From contig JAHFSY010000017.1 in the NCBI GenBank assembly GCA_023269615.1, positions 1-64,000 on the forward strand: a stretch of 64,000 bases of DNA, in the 5' to 3' direction. The position numbers were made by a program, and so were the translations under genes. This stretch comes from Verrucomicrobiota bacterium (lineage in GTDB: Bacteria > Verrucomicrobiota > Verrucomicrobiia > JABWAM01). The notes below the pieces were generated by a model. That model searched no databases. It saw only the letters and a program-made list of their open reading frames with translations, and was not told the DNA's origin. This document shows positions 1 through 9,037 of this stretch, piece after piece (position 1 is the first letter of the stretch; each line of letters begins with the position of its first letter).

Positions 1-1
1 G

Positions 2-172
2 CCGCTGTCCACCGTGAAGCAGGAGGTGCACAACAACACGCTCAAGGCGGTGGAATTCACGGATGAGGAGATTTTCCGTCCGTTGGGGATTGTGCATCGC
101 CGCGAGCGCGTTTTTTCGCCGGCGCTGCGGGCTTTCCTGGACGTGCTGGAACGGGAGCCGAAGGTGGAATGA
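2..172 (+). CDS. LysR-family transcriptional regulator, C-terminal fragment
   Basis: An open frame enters from the left edge and ends at TGA 170-172. The 56 residues visible resemble the last part of a LysR effector-binding domain: a stretch reading RPLGIVHRRERVFSPALRAF followed by a short helix and a charged tail. The DNA-binding half lies outside the window, so target and effector cannot be named. Family assignment rests only on the look of this tail. Confidence 0.55.
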   Translation, partial: PLSTVKQEVHNNTLKAVEFTDEEIFRPLGIVHRRERVFSPALRAFLDVLEREPKVE

Positions 173-328
173 CCGGCAAATGGAGGGCTCACCTCCGTGC
201 GAGCCTGGGTGTGGTAGGTGGGAGGGCGACGCTGTTGACCCAAAGGCGCGGACGGAGCCGCGCCCTCCAAATCAGATCCTACCCGATGACGGGTTGACTT
301 CTTTGTTTACATCAGTAGGCTTTGATTT

Positions 329-796
329 GTGGATGATTCAACGAGACAACGGCTGGAGTCTTTCCTCGAAAAAAAGGGGCTGCGCCACACCAACCAGCGC
401 CAGGCGATCATCGAGGCGGTATTTGGCACGGACAGGCATTTCACGGCAGACGAACTGTTGGTGATGGCCAAGGAGCGGGAGCCGACGGTTTCCCGCGCCA
501 CGGTTTATCGCACGCTGCCGCTTCTCTGCGCGTCGGGACTGCTCAAGGAACTGGATCTCGGCAAGGATTTCAAATACTACGATCCAAACTACAGCAAATC
601 GCCCGACCACAACCACATCATCTGCGACGATTGTGACAAGATTGTGGAGTTCACGAGCGATGAAATGAAGAAGCTCGAGGACAAGATCTCCCACCAGTTT
701 GGATTTCAACTCGCTTCGCAAAAAGTCCAGTTGCGCGGCACATGCGAACAGCTCAAGCATTCCGGCGCCTGCGAAAACAAGGTGAAGTGCAAGTGA
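329..796 (+). CDS. Fur-family metal-responsive repressor
   Basis: A 155-residue protein of normal Fur length. The N-terminal winged helix includes SRATVYRTLPLL (residues 55-66), the recognition-helix region of Fur/PerR/Zur proteins. The metal-binding part follows: D93-H-N-H96 and C99-x2-C102, with further cysteines near the C-terminus (GTCEQLKHSGAC) where a structural zinc site would be completed. The start chosen is GTG at 329; no ATG gives a full N-terminus. A TTGACT hexamer at 295-300 could be a -35 box. Whether it senses iron, peroxide or zinc cannot be decided here. The gene stands alone, followed by a palindromic repeat and the convergent acs gene. Confidence 0.85.
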   Translation: MDDSTRQRLESFLEKKGLRHTNQRQAIIEAVFGTDRHFTADELLVMAKEREPTVSRATVYRTLPLLCASGLLKELDLGKDFKYYDPNYSKSPDHNHIICDDCDKIVEFTSDEMKKLEDKISHQFGFQLASQKVQLRGTCEQLKHSGACENKVKCK

Positions 797-811
797 GTAG
801 CGCCACAGCGC

Positions 812-839
812 GGTAGGGCGCGCTCGCCGAGCGCGCCGT
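812..839. repeat. 28-bp dispersed palindromic repeat, copy 1
   Basis: A GC-rich imperfect palindrome beginning GGTAGGGCGCG and ending GCGCGCCGT lies between the convergent fur-like and acs genes. Near-identical 28-bp copies occur at 8964-8991 and 55712-55739, all intergenic; 24 of 28 positions are the same in all three. It may act as a bidirectional terminator here. Function is unknown. Confidence 0.7.
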
Positions 840-935
840 CGGCTTTGTTCGCGATGCGTGTTCTCCACGAATCAACATCTCGGCGCGTTCGGCGAACGCG
901 CACTACCTCGGACTTTCTACTATCCGGACGTGTCG

Positions 936-2909
936 TCAGTCTTCGTCGGTGCGCAGCTTGGCGAGGATGCTGAAGTCTTCCAGCGTGGTGGTGTCTCCCT
1001 TGACTTCGCCGCCCGAGGCAATTTCACGCAGGAGACGGCGCATGATTTTGCCGCTGCGTGTCTTGGGAAGTGAGTCGGTGAAACGGATGTCAGCGGCGTC
1101 GGGCTTCGCGAGCGAGCCGATTTCCTTGCCCACGTGGGCACGCAACTCGTCCTTCAACGCATCGCCAGGGGTCTGGCCGGTCTTGAGCGTGACGAATGCA
1201 ACGAGCGCCTGGCCGCGCAGGTCGTCGGGGCGAGCCACCACGGCGGCTTCCGCAACCTTGATGTGTCCCACAAGCGCGCTCTCTACTTCCATCGTGCCAA
1301 GGCGGTGGCCGGCCACATTGACGACATCATCAATGCGTCCCATGACCCAGAAGTATCCATCCTTGTCGCGCCGTGCGCCGTCGCCTGTAAAATAGAAGCC
1401 CTTGATCTCGGACCAGTATTGTTTTTTGTATCGCTCGGGATCGCCGTAAATGCCGCGGAGCATGGAAGGCCATGGTTTGCGGATGACGAGAAGGCCGCCG
1501 ACATTGGGCGGAACTTCCTTGCCCTCCTTGTTCACGACGGCGATGTCCACACCGAAGAAAGGCAGCGTGGCGGTGCCGGGCTTGGTGGGCGTGACGCCCG
1601 GGAGCGGCGTGAGCATCGCGGCGCCGGTTTCCGTCTGCCACCAGGTGTCCACGATCGGGCAACGCTTCTTGCCGATCACGGTGTGGTACCACATCCAGGC
1701 TTCCGGATTGATGGGCTCGCCGACGGTGCCGAGCAGGCGGAGGGATTTCAGCGAATGCTTGAGCACGTGCTGTTCGCCCCACTTGATGAAGGCCCGGATG
1801 GCGGTGGGCGCGGTGTAGAAGATGGTGACGCCGAATTTGTCAATGATCTGCCACAAGCGGTCGGGCCCGGGATGATTGGGTGCGCCCTCGTAAATGAGCG
1901 AGGTCGCGCCATTGAGCAGCGCGCCGTAAAGCGTGTAGGTGTGGCCCGTGACCCATCCGATGTCGGCGGTGCACCAGTACGTGTCATCCTCCTTGAGGTC
2001 GAAGACGTATTTGGTGGTGAGATAGGATCCAACCATGTAACCGCCGGTCGTGTGGAGAATGCCCTTGGGCTTGCCGGTCGATCCGCTGGTGTAGAGGATG
2101 AAAAGCGGGTCCTCGCTGTCCATCGGCTCGGCTTTGCATTCGTAGGAGGCATTCTGCTGGAGCTCGTGCCACCAGTGATCGCGGCCGGACTCCATGTGGA
2201 CCGGCTGCCCGGTGCGCTTGACGACGATGACATTCTTGATCGTGGGACATTGCGCCACGGCGGCGTCCACATTTTTCTTGAGCTCGATGACCGAGCCGCG
2301 GCGGTAGCCGCCATCGGCGGTGATGACCGCAGACGCCCCGCAGTCCTGGATCCGATCCTTGACGGCCTCGGCGCTGAACCCGCCGAAGATGACGCTGTGC
2401 ACGGCGCCGATGCGCGCGCACGCGAGCATGGCGAAGGCGGCCTCGGGAATCATGGGCATGTAGATCATGACCCGGTCGCCCTTTTTGACGCCGAGCGACT
2501 TGAGGACGTTGGCGAACTGGCAGGTTTGTCGCAGCAGGCTGTCGTAGGAAATGTTCCGCGTGTGGGAGATGTGGGCTTCGTCGACCGGCTCGCCCTCCCA
2601 GATCAGTGCGATCTTGTTTCGGCGCGCCGAGTTGGCGTGGCGATCGAGGCAGTTGTAGCTGAGGTTGGTTTTTGCGCCCACGAACCATTTGGCGAAAGGT
2701 TCCTTCCATTCGAGGACCTTCTTCCAAGGCTTGAACCAGTGGAGTTCCTTTGCGACGCGCCCGAAAAAGACCTCGGGTTTCTTGATGGACTCCGCGTACA
2801 TTTTTTTGTACTGGGCCATGCTCTTGATGTGCGCCTGCTTGGAGAATGCGGCGGACGGGGGAAAGCGGCGGTGTTCGACGAGGACGGATGTGATGTCAGA
2901 TTGGGACAT
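936..2909 (-). CDS. acs: Acetyl-CoA synthetase (AMP-forming)
   Basis: This 657-residue cytoplasmic enzyme activates acetate to acetyl-CoA through acetyl-AMP. The ATP-binding signature [10 protein letters not shown] is at residues 274-283. The C-terminal TRSGKIMRR carries the conserved lysine (K621) that is acetylated and controls activity in this family. Length and the acetate-type core (for example the WWQTETG segment) fit Acs rather than longer-chain acyl-CoA synthetases. The first ATG (MSQSDITSV) is used. The gene is monocistronic, with a divergent acyltransferase gene starting about 85 bp away. Confidence 0.95.
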   Translation of the reverse strand: MSQSDITSVLVEHRRFPPSAAFSKQAHIKSMAQYKKMYAESIKKPEVFFGRVAKELHWFKPWKKVLEWKEPFAKWFVGAKTNLSYNCLDRHANSARRNKIALIWEGEPVDEAHISHTRNISYDSLLRQTCQFANVLKSLGVKKGDRVMIYMPMIPEAAFAMLACARIGAVHSVIFGGFSAEAVKDRIQDCGASAVITADGGYRRGSVIELKKNVDAAVAQCPTIKNVIVVKRTGQPVHMESGRDHWWHELQQNASYECKAEPMDSEDPLFILYTSGSTGKPKGILHTTGGYMVGSYLTTKYVFDLKEDDTYWCTADIGWVTGHTYTLYGALLNGATSLIYEGAPNHPGPDRLWQIIDKFGVTIFYTAPTAIRAFIKWGEQHVLKHSLKSLRLLGTVGEPINPEAWMWYHTVIGKKRCPIVDTWWQTETGAAMLTPLPGVTPTKPGTATLPFFGVDIAVVNKEGKEVPPNVGGLLVIRKPWPSMLRGIYGDPERYKKQYWSEIKGFYFTGDGARRDKDGYFWVMGRIDDVVNVAGHRLGTMEVESALVGHIKVAEAAVVARPDDLRGQALVAFVTLKTGQTPGDALKDELRAHVGKEIGSLAKPDAADIRFTDSLPKTRSGKIMRRLLREIASGGEVKGDTTTLEDFSILAKLRTDED

Positions 2910-2994
2910 ATGCGTATTGCGTATTGAGGATTTAAGATTGCAGAATCAAAGTGTGCCAATGCAGCGAAAAGCAGACCACCCTTCTAGTTTCGGC

Positions 2995-3651
2995 ATGAAA
3001 ATTCGTCAATGCCTATCTGACGTCGTGTACTGGTCGTTTCAAAGGGGATTGTTCGTGATCTTCCATTTGTTTTTTCGCGTTCGCGTCACGGGCCTCGAGC
3101 ATTGTCCGCGCGCAGGGCCCCTGCTCGTGGTGAGCAATCACCTGAGCGAGTGGGACCCGCCATTCGTTGGCACGTTCCTGCCGTGGCAGGTGCACTGGCT
3201 CGCCAAGGTGGAATTGTTCCAATTGCTGGATGGATGGATGAACGGCTTCTTCCGCATGCTGCATTGCGTTCCCGTGGACCGCAGCAAGGCCGATTTCGCA
3301 GCGATCAAATCGGTCGTCCGTTTGTTGAAGGACAAACGCCCGGTTCTGGTGTTCGCCGAAGGCGGCGTCCGCACAGATCACGGTTCCTTGTTGGGGTCTG
3401 CCCCTGAGTTGAAGGAAGGCGCCGCCAGCATGGCCATCATGTCGCAAGCTCCCATCCTGCCCATCCTCTTGAACGGCACCATCGCCGCGTATCACTTGAA
3501 ACACTGGCATCTGTTCCGGAAGCGACCCCTCGAAATCGTCATCGGCCCTGTATTCCAGATCGAGGGACGGGAGCGCGACGAGGTCACACGTCAAATCCAG
3601 GCGAGGATGCTGGAGTTGAAATCGAAATTGGAACAACAAACTCCGCAGTAA
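2995..3651 (+). CDS. PlsC-type 1-acyl-glycerol-3-phosphate acyltransferase
   Basis: A 218-residue lysophospholipid acyltransferase-family protein, expected at the inner membrane in phospholipid synthesis. The catalytic HX4D motif is NHLSEWD, about 40 residues in, and the glycerol-phosphate-binding motif appears as FAEGGVRT. A hydrophobic N-terminal segment (VVYWSFQRGLFVIFHLFFRV) would sit in or on the membrane. The start at 2995 gives the usual compact PlsC length; ATG 2959 in the same frame would add 12 residues, and neither has a strong ribosome-binding site. It is divergent from acs. Confidence 0.85.
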   Translation: MKIRQCLSDVVYWSFQRGLFVIFHLFFRVRVTGLEHCPRAGPLLVVSNHLSEWDPPFVGTFLPWQVHWLAKVELFQLLDGWMNGFFRMLHCVPVDRSKADFAAIKSVVRLLKDKRPVLVFAEGGVRTDHGSLLGSAPELKEGAASMAIMSQAPILPILLNGTIAAYHLKHWHLFRKRPLEIVIGPVFQIEGRERDEVTRQIQARMLELKSKLEQQTPQ

Positions 3652-3654
3652 TTT

Positions 3655-3710
3655 GTAGCCGAACTCGCAAGAGTTTGGCCCGGGAACCGCGTTCTGGCGA
3701 ACGCGGCTAC
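3655..3710. repeat. GTAGCCG-type palindromic repeat
   Basis: This stretch begins GTAGCCGAACTCGCAAGAG and ends with the hairpin CCGCGTTCTGGCGAACGCGG followed by CTAC, so the ends are complementary (GTAGCC/GGCTAC). A shorter relative is at 4594-4620 (GTAGCCGCGCTCGCAAGAGC). Both flank the hypothetical gene 3713-4510. It looks like a REP-style dispersed element and could serve as a terminator between convergent genes. Confidence 0.55.
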
Positions 3711-3712
3711 GT

Positions 3713-4510
3713 TCAGCGTCCCATCTCCTCAGCCCTGCAAAGCGCCTGGACCTGGCTGCCATCCGTGTTGGTGAAAGTGACATGGACCATTCCCGATGCG
3801 GCGTCCTTGTCGCCGAGCAGGAGGAGGCTGTCGGGAACGAATTCACCCATTTGCTTTGCGGGATCCGCGGGGTCGTACGCCATGACGTTGCGCAGGACTT
3901 TCACCTCGTTCGGCTTGCCGGTGGGTTCCACGAGGCGGTTCGCACGGGAAGCGAAGTCGGATGAAGCCACGGCAGCGCCTTCGCCGAGGCGCGTGGTGGA
4001 CGCCCCGCCACCCGTGGAAGCGGGCCTGGCGGTCGCCGTCGAAGCGCTGGATCCGCCCGCCTGCTGGACCCTTTCACGCATCTTGGCGGTGGACACCGCA
4101 GGCGATCCTCCGTTGCCGACGCTCGGCATGGCCGCCGCTCCAGAGCCGTCTGAAACAACCTGATCCGAGCCGGAAGAAGTTGAATGGGAAGGCGTGGGCG
4201 CCGGGGATGCAGCACTTGCGGCTGGTGCTGGCGCGGGAGTGGATGCAATCGGGGCCTTTCCCTTGTAGGGATTCATTTGCTTGGCGATCTTGTCCTGTTG
4301 CGCCTCGATCGCCTCAAATTCCTTGTCCACCTTGGCCTTCACGTCAGGATCCACTCCCTGGCTCGACGCTGCCGGGCCATATTTGAAACGCAGCTTGCGG
4401 TAGTCCGCTTCCTGGATCGACTTGTTCGTGTTATCGAACTGCTTCCCAGCCCACTGGACGCCAAAATAAATCACCCCAATGATCACCAGAAATATGACGA
4501 GTTTTTTCAT
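3713..4510 (-). CDS. Membrane-anchored low-complexity protein of unknown function
   Basis: A 265-residue protein with one N-terminal transmembrane helix (about residues 3-19, hydrophobic after MKK). A charged helical stretch follows, then a long Ala/Pro/Ser/Gly-rich linker (about 90-175). A compact C-terminal domain (about 185-265) reads like a small beta domain. The layout suggests a tethered periplasmic domain. I do not recognise the family. It is bracketed by the two GTAGCCG-type repeats and is not clearly in an operon. Confidence 0.6.
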   Translation of the reverse strand: MKKLVIFLVIIGVIYFGVQWAGKQFDNTNKSIQEADYRKLRFKYGPAASSQGVDPDVKAKVDKEFEAIEAQQDKIAKQMNPYKGKAPIASTPAPAPAASAASPAPTPSHSTSSGSDQVVSDGSGAAAMPSVGNGGSPAVSTAKMRERVQQAGGSSASTATARPASTGGGASTTRLGEGAAVASSDFASRANRLVEPTGKPNEVKVLRNVMAYDPADPAKQMGEFVPDSLLLLGDKDAASGMVHVTFTNTDGSQVQALCRAEEMGR

Positions 4511-4593
4511 GACCTTAATTCTCCGCCTTCGACCAAAGACAATGTGATATCAGTGAGATCTGATGTCAAGCCTCCGACCTGTTCCGCCGACCC

Positions 4594-4620
4594 GTAGCCG
4601 CGCTCGCAAGAGCGTGGTCC
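4594..4620. repeat. GTAGCCG-type palindromic repeat, short copy
   Basis: GTAGCCGCGCTCGCAAGAGC at the start of this stretch matches the left half of the repeat at 3655-3710. It lies between two minus-strand genes. Confidence 0.45.
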
Positions 4621-4640
4621 CCGTACACTGTCTCGCCTGT

Positions 4641-5543
4641 TTACCGCAAGCGGAATGTGATCCACTTCTTCTTGAAAACAAATGCGACCAATCCAAGCGC
4701 CAGCAAAAGGTATGCGGCATATTTGAAGTAAGGCTTGACCCGAGCCATTTGGATGGTGTGCTCCATGCGCGCGACCTCATTCTCGACGGCAACCCGATCC
4801 GGGTAACCATATTCCATGGATAGTTGGTGCAGACGGATTGCGTCTTCGAGGACGCTGGTTGCGGCGATCAATTCAGCGTAATCGTGCAAGAGTTGGGCCA
4901 CCACCAGGTCCTTTGGTTTCACGAGTTGCATCCGCTCCTCAAGCTGGTATAAGAGCGCCTTTTGGACGGCGTTGGATGGGATCCGAGTCCCATGAATGAT
5001 AAACTCAGTCTCTTTTCCCGTAACGGCGTTCCAGTCGAGATCCAAGACCGAGTGTTTGAGCAAATAGGTGGGATCCTCAGCCTGTTTGATCTTGGCTTCG
5101 AGGATCCGGGCATGCAACCACTCGGTGCCTTCGTGTGACTTCTTGTTTCTTTTGATGCCTTCGGCGATCCACTTCAGGGCCTCCTTATTGTTGCCGGCAA
5201 GTTCATAAACAGTTCCCAGGTTGGTCGCGGTGAAGTACAACCCCGGGCTTTGCTTTTCAATCTCGTTCAAGATGGTGATGGCCTTCGAATAATCGCCAAG
5301 ACGTGCCACAGACACCGCATAGTCATTCCTGCTGTCGATGTCGGTTTTGTCTCTAAGATCACTTTCCATCCTGGTCCACGTGGCGGTGCTCTTGCTTCTC
5401 ATGGCGTTTTCGAGCGGGGCAGCAGGCGAAAGTCCCTCAACTGAAACATGCGCACCATCCCGGGTGGTTCCATGGATCCAAAGGCATCCGAACGCAGCCG
5501 AATGAATCAAAATAAAGCAGGGCAGAAGAAGGATTTGTCTCAC
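4641..5543 (-). CDS. TPR-containing envelope protein
   Basis: A 300-residue protein. The N-terminus is a signal peptide ending in AAFGC, a plausible lipobox. Helical repeats in the TPR style follow (for example an NDYAVSVARLGDYSKAITIL unit near 73-92, then an LGTVYELAGNNKEALKWI unit). A C-terminal transmembrane helix (about 273-292, YAAYLLLALGLVAFVF) ends in a basic tail. A lipoprotein that also has a C-terminal helix is unusual; the signal peptide may instead be cleaved by signal peptidase I. Likely a scaffold; partners unknown. Confidence 0.6.
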   Translation of the reverse strand: MRQILLLPCFILIHSAAFGCLWIHGTTRDGAHVSVEGLSPAAPLENAMRSKSTATWTRMESDLRDKTDIDSRNDYAVSVARLGDYSKAITILNEIEKQSPGLYFTATNLGTVYELAGNNKEALKWIAEGIKRNKKSHEGTEWLHARILEAKIKQAEDPTYLLKHSVLDLDWNAVTGKETEFIIHGTRIPSNAVQKALLYQLEERMQLVKPKDLVVAQLLHDYAELIAATSVLEDAIRLHQLSMEYGYPDRVAVENEVARMEHTIQMARVKPYFKYAAYLLLALGLVAFVFKKKWITFRLR

Positions 5544-5589
5544 ACGCTCTGGTGCTTTGAGTGGTTCTTTATCTGCTCAATAGGATGAC

Positions 5590-6681
5590 TCAAGGCAGGA
5601 ATTTCGCCGGATTCTTCAACTTGGCCGGGAGATATTTTTCAAAGACGTAGTTGAGGCCGTGTTTGGCGAATGCCTGCTGCTCGACGCGGACGCCCATTTG
5701 AAGCATCTGCTCGATCGCGTCACGCCACGGTTTGTGATACTTGATGAAGGGATCATTCTTGAGCGCGTCCTTGGCGCGCTTGATGTCCACTTCCTGGAGC
5801 GGATGCGTGGCGTCCTTGAGCTTGAAATCAATGATGTCCTGGGGCGTCACCCCGAGAAAGCTTGCCTGGGGAACGCAGAAGAATCGGTTGAGATGGGCGT
5901 TGTTGCCCGAGCCGACCTTCAGCGTGCGGTAGATGTTGGTGATGCCGTAGGGATCGCCGTCCACAAAGGCGTACACGGGGATTTTTTTGTCGTCAGCCAG
6001 GCGTCGGATGAAACGACGGCATGCGCGCGTGGGCACACCGCCGAGGGAGATCAGGATGCAATTGGCGAGGTTGTAGTAGTTGTGTTTGACCAGCCGCTGG
6101 AACGCGCCCGCCGTCTCGATGGCCAGAATGAATCTGGCAGAAGTTTCAAATTTCAGCTCTTCACAGGCGTTGGGAATGGAATAGGCGCCCGAGCCGAATT
6201 TGGTGCAGTCGATCTGCAGTTGCTTGCCGGTTGCAGGGTCTTTGTCGATGACGACCAACTTGCCGGCCACGTCGCCGCCTTTTTCCTCGGGGATGAACCC
6301 CAGCTTTTCCCGGTTCAGGCGGAAATGGGCCTCGATGTCGTCCATCACCGTGTCTGATTCAGGCTGCTCGGAGAAGCGCGCCTCGCCCCAGTTTTTTGAG
6401 ACATAATAGGCCTCTCGTTTTGTGGCGATGTCATTCTTCTTCACGATCTCGTACGAAAGGGCCATCATGCGGATGGTCTGCGCGAAGGTTTTGACCGTGT
6501 TATAACTTAGCGTGCGTTCCTTGACCTTGTCACCGATCTCGAAGTAACCCTTCTTCTTGTCGTAAGTGACATTGTCGAGGCTGCGAATGGGGAAATCGAG
6601 GGAAGGCACATGTTTCTTGAGGATTTCCTCGTGAAGGTTGCGAGCCTCATCGTGAATGATCTTTTCAGTTTTTGTATCCAT
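5590..6681 (-). CDS. top6A: DNA topoisomerase VI subunit A (Spo11-like)
   Basis: At 363 residues this is the normal length of the DNA-cleaving subunit of type IIB topoisomerase. The winged-helix domain holds KREAYY with the tyrosine pair Y92-Y93, one of which forms the DNA link. The TOPRIM domain shows the catalytic glutamate in IETAGAF (E189) and the acidic DGDPYG motif (241-246). With subunit B it would relax and decatenate DNA using ATP. Subunit B is upstream on the same strand, but a foreign-looking cassette on the other strand sits between them. Topo VI is standard in archaea and plants and patchy in bacteria. Confidence 0.93.
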   Translation of the reverse strand: MDTKTEKIIHDEARNLHEEILKKHVPSLDFPIRSLDNVTYDKKKGYFEIGDKVKERTLSYNTVKTFAQTIRMMALSYEIVKKNDIATKREAYYVSKNWGEARFSEQPESDTVMDDIEAHFRLNREKLGFIPEEKGGDVAGKLVVIDKDPATGKQLQIDCTKFGSGAYSIPNACEELKFETSARFILAIETAGAFQRLVKHNYYNLANCILISLGGVPTRACRRFIRRLADDKKIPVYAFVDGDPYGITNIYRTLKVGSGNNAHLNRFFCVPQASFLGVTPQDIIDFKLKDATHPLQEVDIKRAKDALKNDPFIKYHKPWRDAIEQMLQMGVRVEQQAFAKHGLNYVFEKYLPAKLKNPAKFLP

Positions 6682-6798
6682 AAGGGGGAGTGGAGGCGGA
6701 GGGGAGTCTCACGCAAAGACGCTAAGGCGCAAAGGGATTGATCCGCTGGCGCGGATCAATCTGGCTTTTACCTCGGCATGTTGATTAATATGTTCGTC

Positions 6799-7182
6799 AT
6801 GACAGAGAATGAGATTGCAAAGATTGTGGTGGACCGGGCCTTTCATATTCACGTCAGGCTGGGACCGGGGTTGCTGGAGGCGGTTTATGAGGCGGTGCTG
6901 GCTCACGAGCTGGGCAAGCTCGGGATGAGTGTGTCGAGGCAGGTGCCCATTCCGATTGTTTACGACGAGGTGCGAATGGATGAGGGATTTCGTGCAGACT
7001 TGATTGTTAGGGAGAAGGTAATTGTTGAACTCAAATCCGTGGAAGCGATCCTGATGGTCCACAAGAAGCAGCTTGCGACCTATCTGAGACTGAGTGACCG
7101 GCGCCTTGGATTGTTGATCAATTTCAACGCGGCGCTGATCAAGGATGGGATCGCGCGGGTGGTGAACGGTTTGAAAGAGTGA
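6799..7182 (+). CDS. GxxExxY protein
   Basis: A 127-residue member of the GxxExxY family. The name-giving motif is GPGLLEAVYE near residues 22-31, and the C-terminal half has the PD-(D/E)XK-like pattern ADLIVREKVIVELKSVE (D and E-x-K), suggesting a nuclease fold. The start at 6799 (MTENEIAKIV) fits the usual family N-terminus; an ATG at 6778 would add seven residues. Its biological role is not established. It is antisense to the flanking top6 genes and sits wholly inside a terminal-inverted-repeat cassette. Confidence 0.85.
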   Translation: MTENEIAKIVVDRAFHIHVRLGPGLLEAVYEAVLAHELGKLGMSVSRQVPIPIVYDEVRMDEGFRADLIVREKVIVELKSVEAILMVHKKQLATYLRLSDRRLGLLINFNAALIKDGIARVVNGLKE

Positions 7183-7184
7183 CG

Positions 7185-7211
7185 AAATGGAGCCGCTCAG
7201 CGGCTCCATTT
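7185..7211 (+). terminator. Hairpin terminator after the GxxExxY gene
   Basis: A perfect 13-bp stem (AAATGGAGCCGCT with its complement) with a single-base spacer starts two bases after the stop codon and ends in TTTTC. It would stop transcripts of the GxxExxY gene before they run antisense into top6B. Confidence 0.6.
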
Positions 7212-7258
7212 TCTTTGCGTCTTCGCGTCTTTGCGTGAAACTCTCCTTCATGTCCTGC

Positions 7259-8914
7259 TCATTCTCTCGATCTCTCCAGGATGTCCGTCAGCAAATCCAA
7301 GATCTTCTTTTCATCCTTGTCCTTGAAGCGGAGGATTTCACGCAGGCCGATGCCGATGTGCGGTAGGTACGACTTGATGTAATCCTTTTTGCGCAATGCT
7401 TCCGCCTCGCGCCGCCCTTTGCGGATGAAGGCTTCCAGGCGTCGGCCGCATTCCTGCAGTCCAAGCCGTGTTTCGTGAATGATCTCCGGGTAGGAAGCGA
7501 CCGCCTCCTTGGATTCCGACGTGAAAGGAACCCACACGCTGGCCATGTGGATGGCGACCAGGATGGGCCCCGACGGAAGCGCGCCCTTGCTTTGCTCCAC
7601 CGCGTAATTTCTCCACGCCGTCTGGAGCACGCTCTTGGTGAGCGCGCACGCACTTTGCTGGTAGAGCAGTGGAACCCGGTTGGCGAAACGGATGAGATCC
7701 ACCAATTCGTCCACGGGAAGTTTGCCGCCGTACGCGAGAGCCACCTCGATCTGGAACGGATTGCCACGATAGACGGACGGCGGGCGCGTGACCGCCGTGT
7801 AGAAAGTTGCCTCCACATTTTTCTTGATGCCATTCAGGAGAGCGTCCTCGCCGATGGGCGAGAGACAATCGGTGGGCGGCTTCATCAATTTTGTGGCGTT
7901 GATGGCGCGATACAGCTTGTCAGCCTCGGCATGAGCGATGGCCTTGGGCCAGGAGTTCTCGGAAATTTCAGCGGCCTTGCAAATGGCGCCGGCGACGCGG
8001 CTCGAGACACGCGCGAAATCGCGACTCAGAAAAGCCTTCACTTTGCGCGAAGTGGAGGACTTGAGCATCTTCATGAGGATGCCGAGTTCCACGCCATGCG
8101 GGTGCGGCTTGATTTCTCGGGGAGCCTTTGGAAGCTGTTTGCTCGCCGGCTTGTATTCCTCCTTTTCATTCAGGGGGCTGAGATAAGTGAGCGTGACATG
8201 TGGGTTGGCGAGGATTGTCTGGCGGACGTAATCCTCCACCGAGTGGCGTCCCTTCTGGTATTTCGCCTCGAGCTCGATGGCCACGCGGGTGCCGTGCGGT
8301 TTTTTCCAGTCCACGATCTCGTCCTTGAGGATGGTCGGGACGTTGCGCGCGGTATCAATCTGGATTTCAAAATAGTGCGCGGGTTTCTTGGCGGAGATGC
8401 GCGACGTGATCTTGGTTGAGACGCCCGTGGTGAGCTGGCCGTACATGCCGGCGGCGGAGATGCCGATGCCCTGCTGGCCGCGGCTTTGTTTCATCGAGTG
8501 GAATTTCGAGCCATAAAGCAGCTTGCCGAAAATTTTCGGAATCTGTTCGCGCACGACGCCGGGGCCGTTGTCCTCCACCACGACCACGAAGCGATCCTCC
8601 TGCAACTGCTTCACCTCGATGAGGATTTCGGGGAGGATTTTGGCTTCCTCACACGCATCGAGGCTGTTGTCCACAGCCTCCTTGATCGTGGTGAGGAGCG
8701 CCTTCTTCGCGTTGTCGAACCCGAGGAGATGGCGGTTCTTGAGGAAAAATTCGGAGACGGAAATTTCGCGCTGTTTCGTGGCCATCCGATCCGCTTCCGT
8801 GGCTGACTCGGGGCGGGACTTTTCAGGGGGAACGGGCGGCTTGGAATCCTTCGCCTGCTTGGTTACGTGGGTGACGGATGATTTTTTCGCGGGCGCTTTC
8901 TTCTTCGGAGGCAT
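7259..8914 (-). CDS. top6B: DNA topoisomerase VI subunit B (GHKL ATPase)
   Basis: This 551-residue ATPase subunit of topoisomerase VI has a lysine-rich extension (about residues 1-45) followed by the GHKL domain. The N-box is EAVDNSLDACEEA (79-91), the G1 box is EDNGPGV (114-120) and the G2 box is SRGQQGIGISAAG (144-156). The helix-two-turn-helix and transducer regions follow. ATP-driven dimerisation of B opens and closes the gate cut by subunit A. The gene order B then A matches the archaeal operon, which here is interrupted by the GxxExxY cassette, so A may need its own promoter. Confidence 0.93.
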   Translation of the reverse strand: MPPKKKAPAKKSSVTHVTKQAKDSKPPVPPEKSRPESATEADRMATKQREISVSEFFLKNRHLLGFDNAKKALLTTIKEAVDNSLDACEEAKILPEILIEVKQLQEDRFVVVVEDNGPGVVREQIPKIFGKLLYGSKFHSMKQSRGQQGIGISAAGMYGQLTTGVSTKITSRISAKKPAHYFEIQIDTARNVPTILKDEIVDWKKPHGTRVAIELEAKYQKGRHSVEDYVRQTILANPHVTLTYLSPLNEKEEYKPASKQLPKAPREIKPHPHGVELGILMKMLKSSTSRKVKAFLSRDFARVSSRVAGAICKAAEISENSWPKAIAHAEADKLYRAINATKLMKPPTDCLSPIGEDALLNGIKKNVEATFYTAVTRPPSVYRGNPFQIEVALAYGGKLPVDELVDLIRFANRVPLLYQQSACALTKSVLQTAWRNYAVEQSKGALPSGPILVAIHMASVWVPFTSESKEAVASYPEIIHETRLGLQECGRRLEAFIRKGRREAEALRKKDYIKSYLPHIGIGLREILRFKDKDEKKILDLLTDILERSRE

Positions 8915-8963
8915 GTTCTTTTCTAGCGGAGAACCGGACCGGTTTCAAGAGGGGCGTGCTGAT

Positions 8964-8991
8964 GGTAGGGCGCGACCGTCGGGCGCGCCGT
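8964..8991. repeat. 28-bp dispersed palindromic repeat, copy 2
   Basis: Begins GGTAGGGCGCG and ends GCGCGCCGT like the copies at 812-839 and 55712-55739. Here the copy is followed by a longer GC-rich palindromic stretch ending in CCCTACC near 9026, so the whole 8964-9026 block has complementary ends. Confidence 0.65.
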
Positions 8992-9037
8992 TGCGGAGCG
9001 GACGGCCCGGCGGTCCGTCCCTACCCCGGAATTGAAT

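Larger units (their letters stand above)
6709..7238. mobile_element. 530-bp inverted-repeat cassette carrying a GxxExxY gene
   Basis: The unit is bounded by 26-bp inverted repeats at 6709-6734 and 7213-7238 (24 of 26 matching), left end TCACGCAAAGACGCTAAGGC. Inside are a 9-bp hairpin (TTGATCCGC/GCGGATCAA), the GxxExxY gene and a perfect terminator hairpin. Almost the same 26-bp ends bound a geneless element at 10837-11033. It splits top6B from top6A. No transposase is present, so movement would depend on something in trans; mobility is an inference. Confidence 0.6.

Noticed and set aside
1134..2927. Long open frame (597 codons) on the plus strand opposite acs
   Set aside because: Antisense to an unmistakable acetyl-CoA synthetase; its Arg/Ala/Gly/Val-heavy sequence is the usual GC-rich shadow.
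5590..6681. A meiotic Spo11 or a defence nuclease rather than topoisomerase
   Set aside because: A subunit B gene with full GHKL motifs is in the same order upstream, so topoisomerase VI is the simpler reading.
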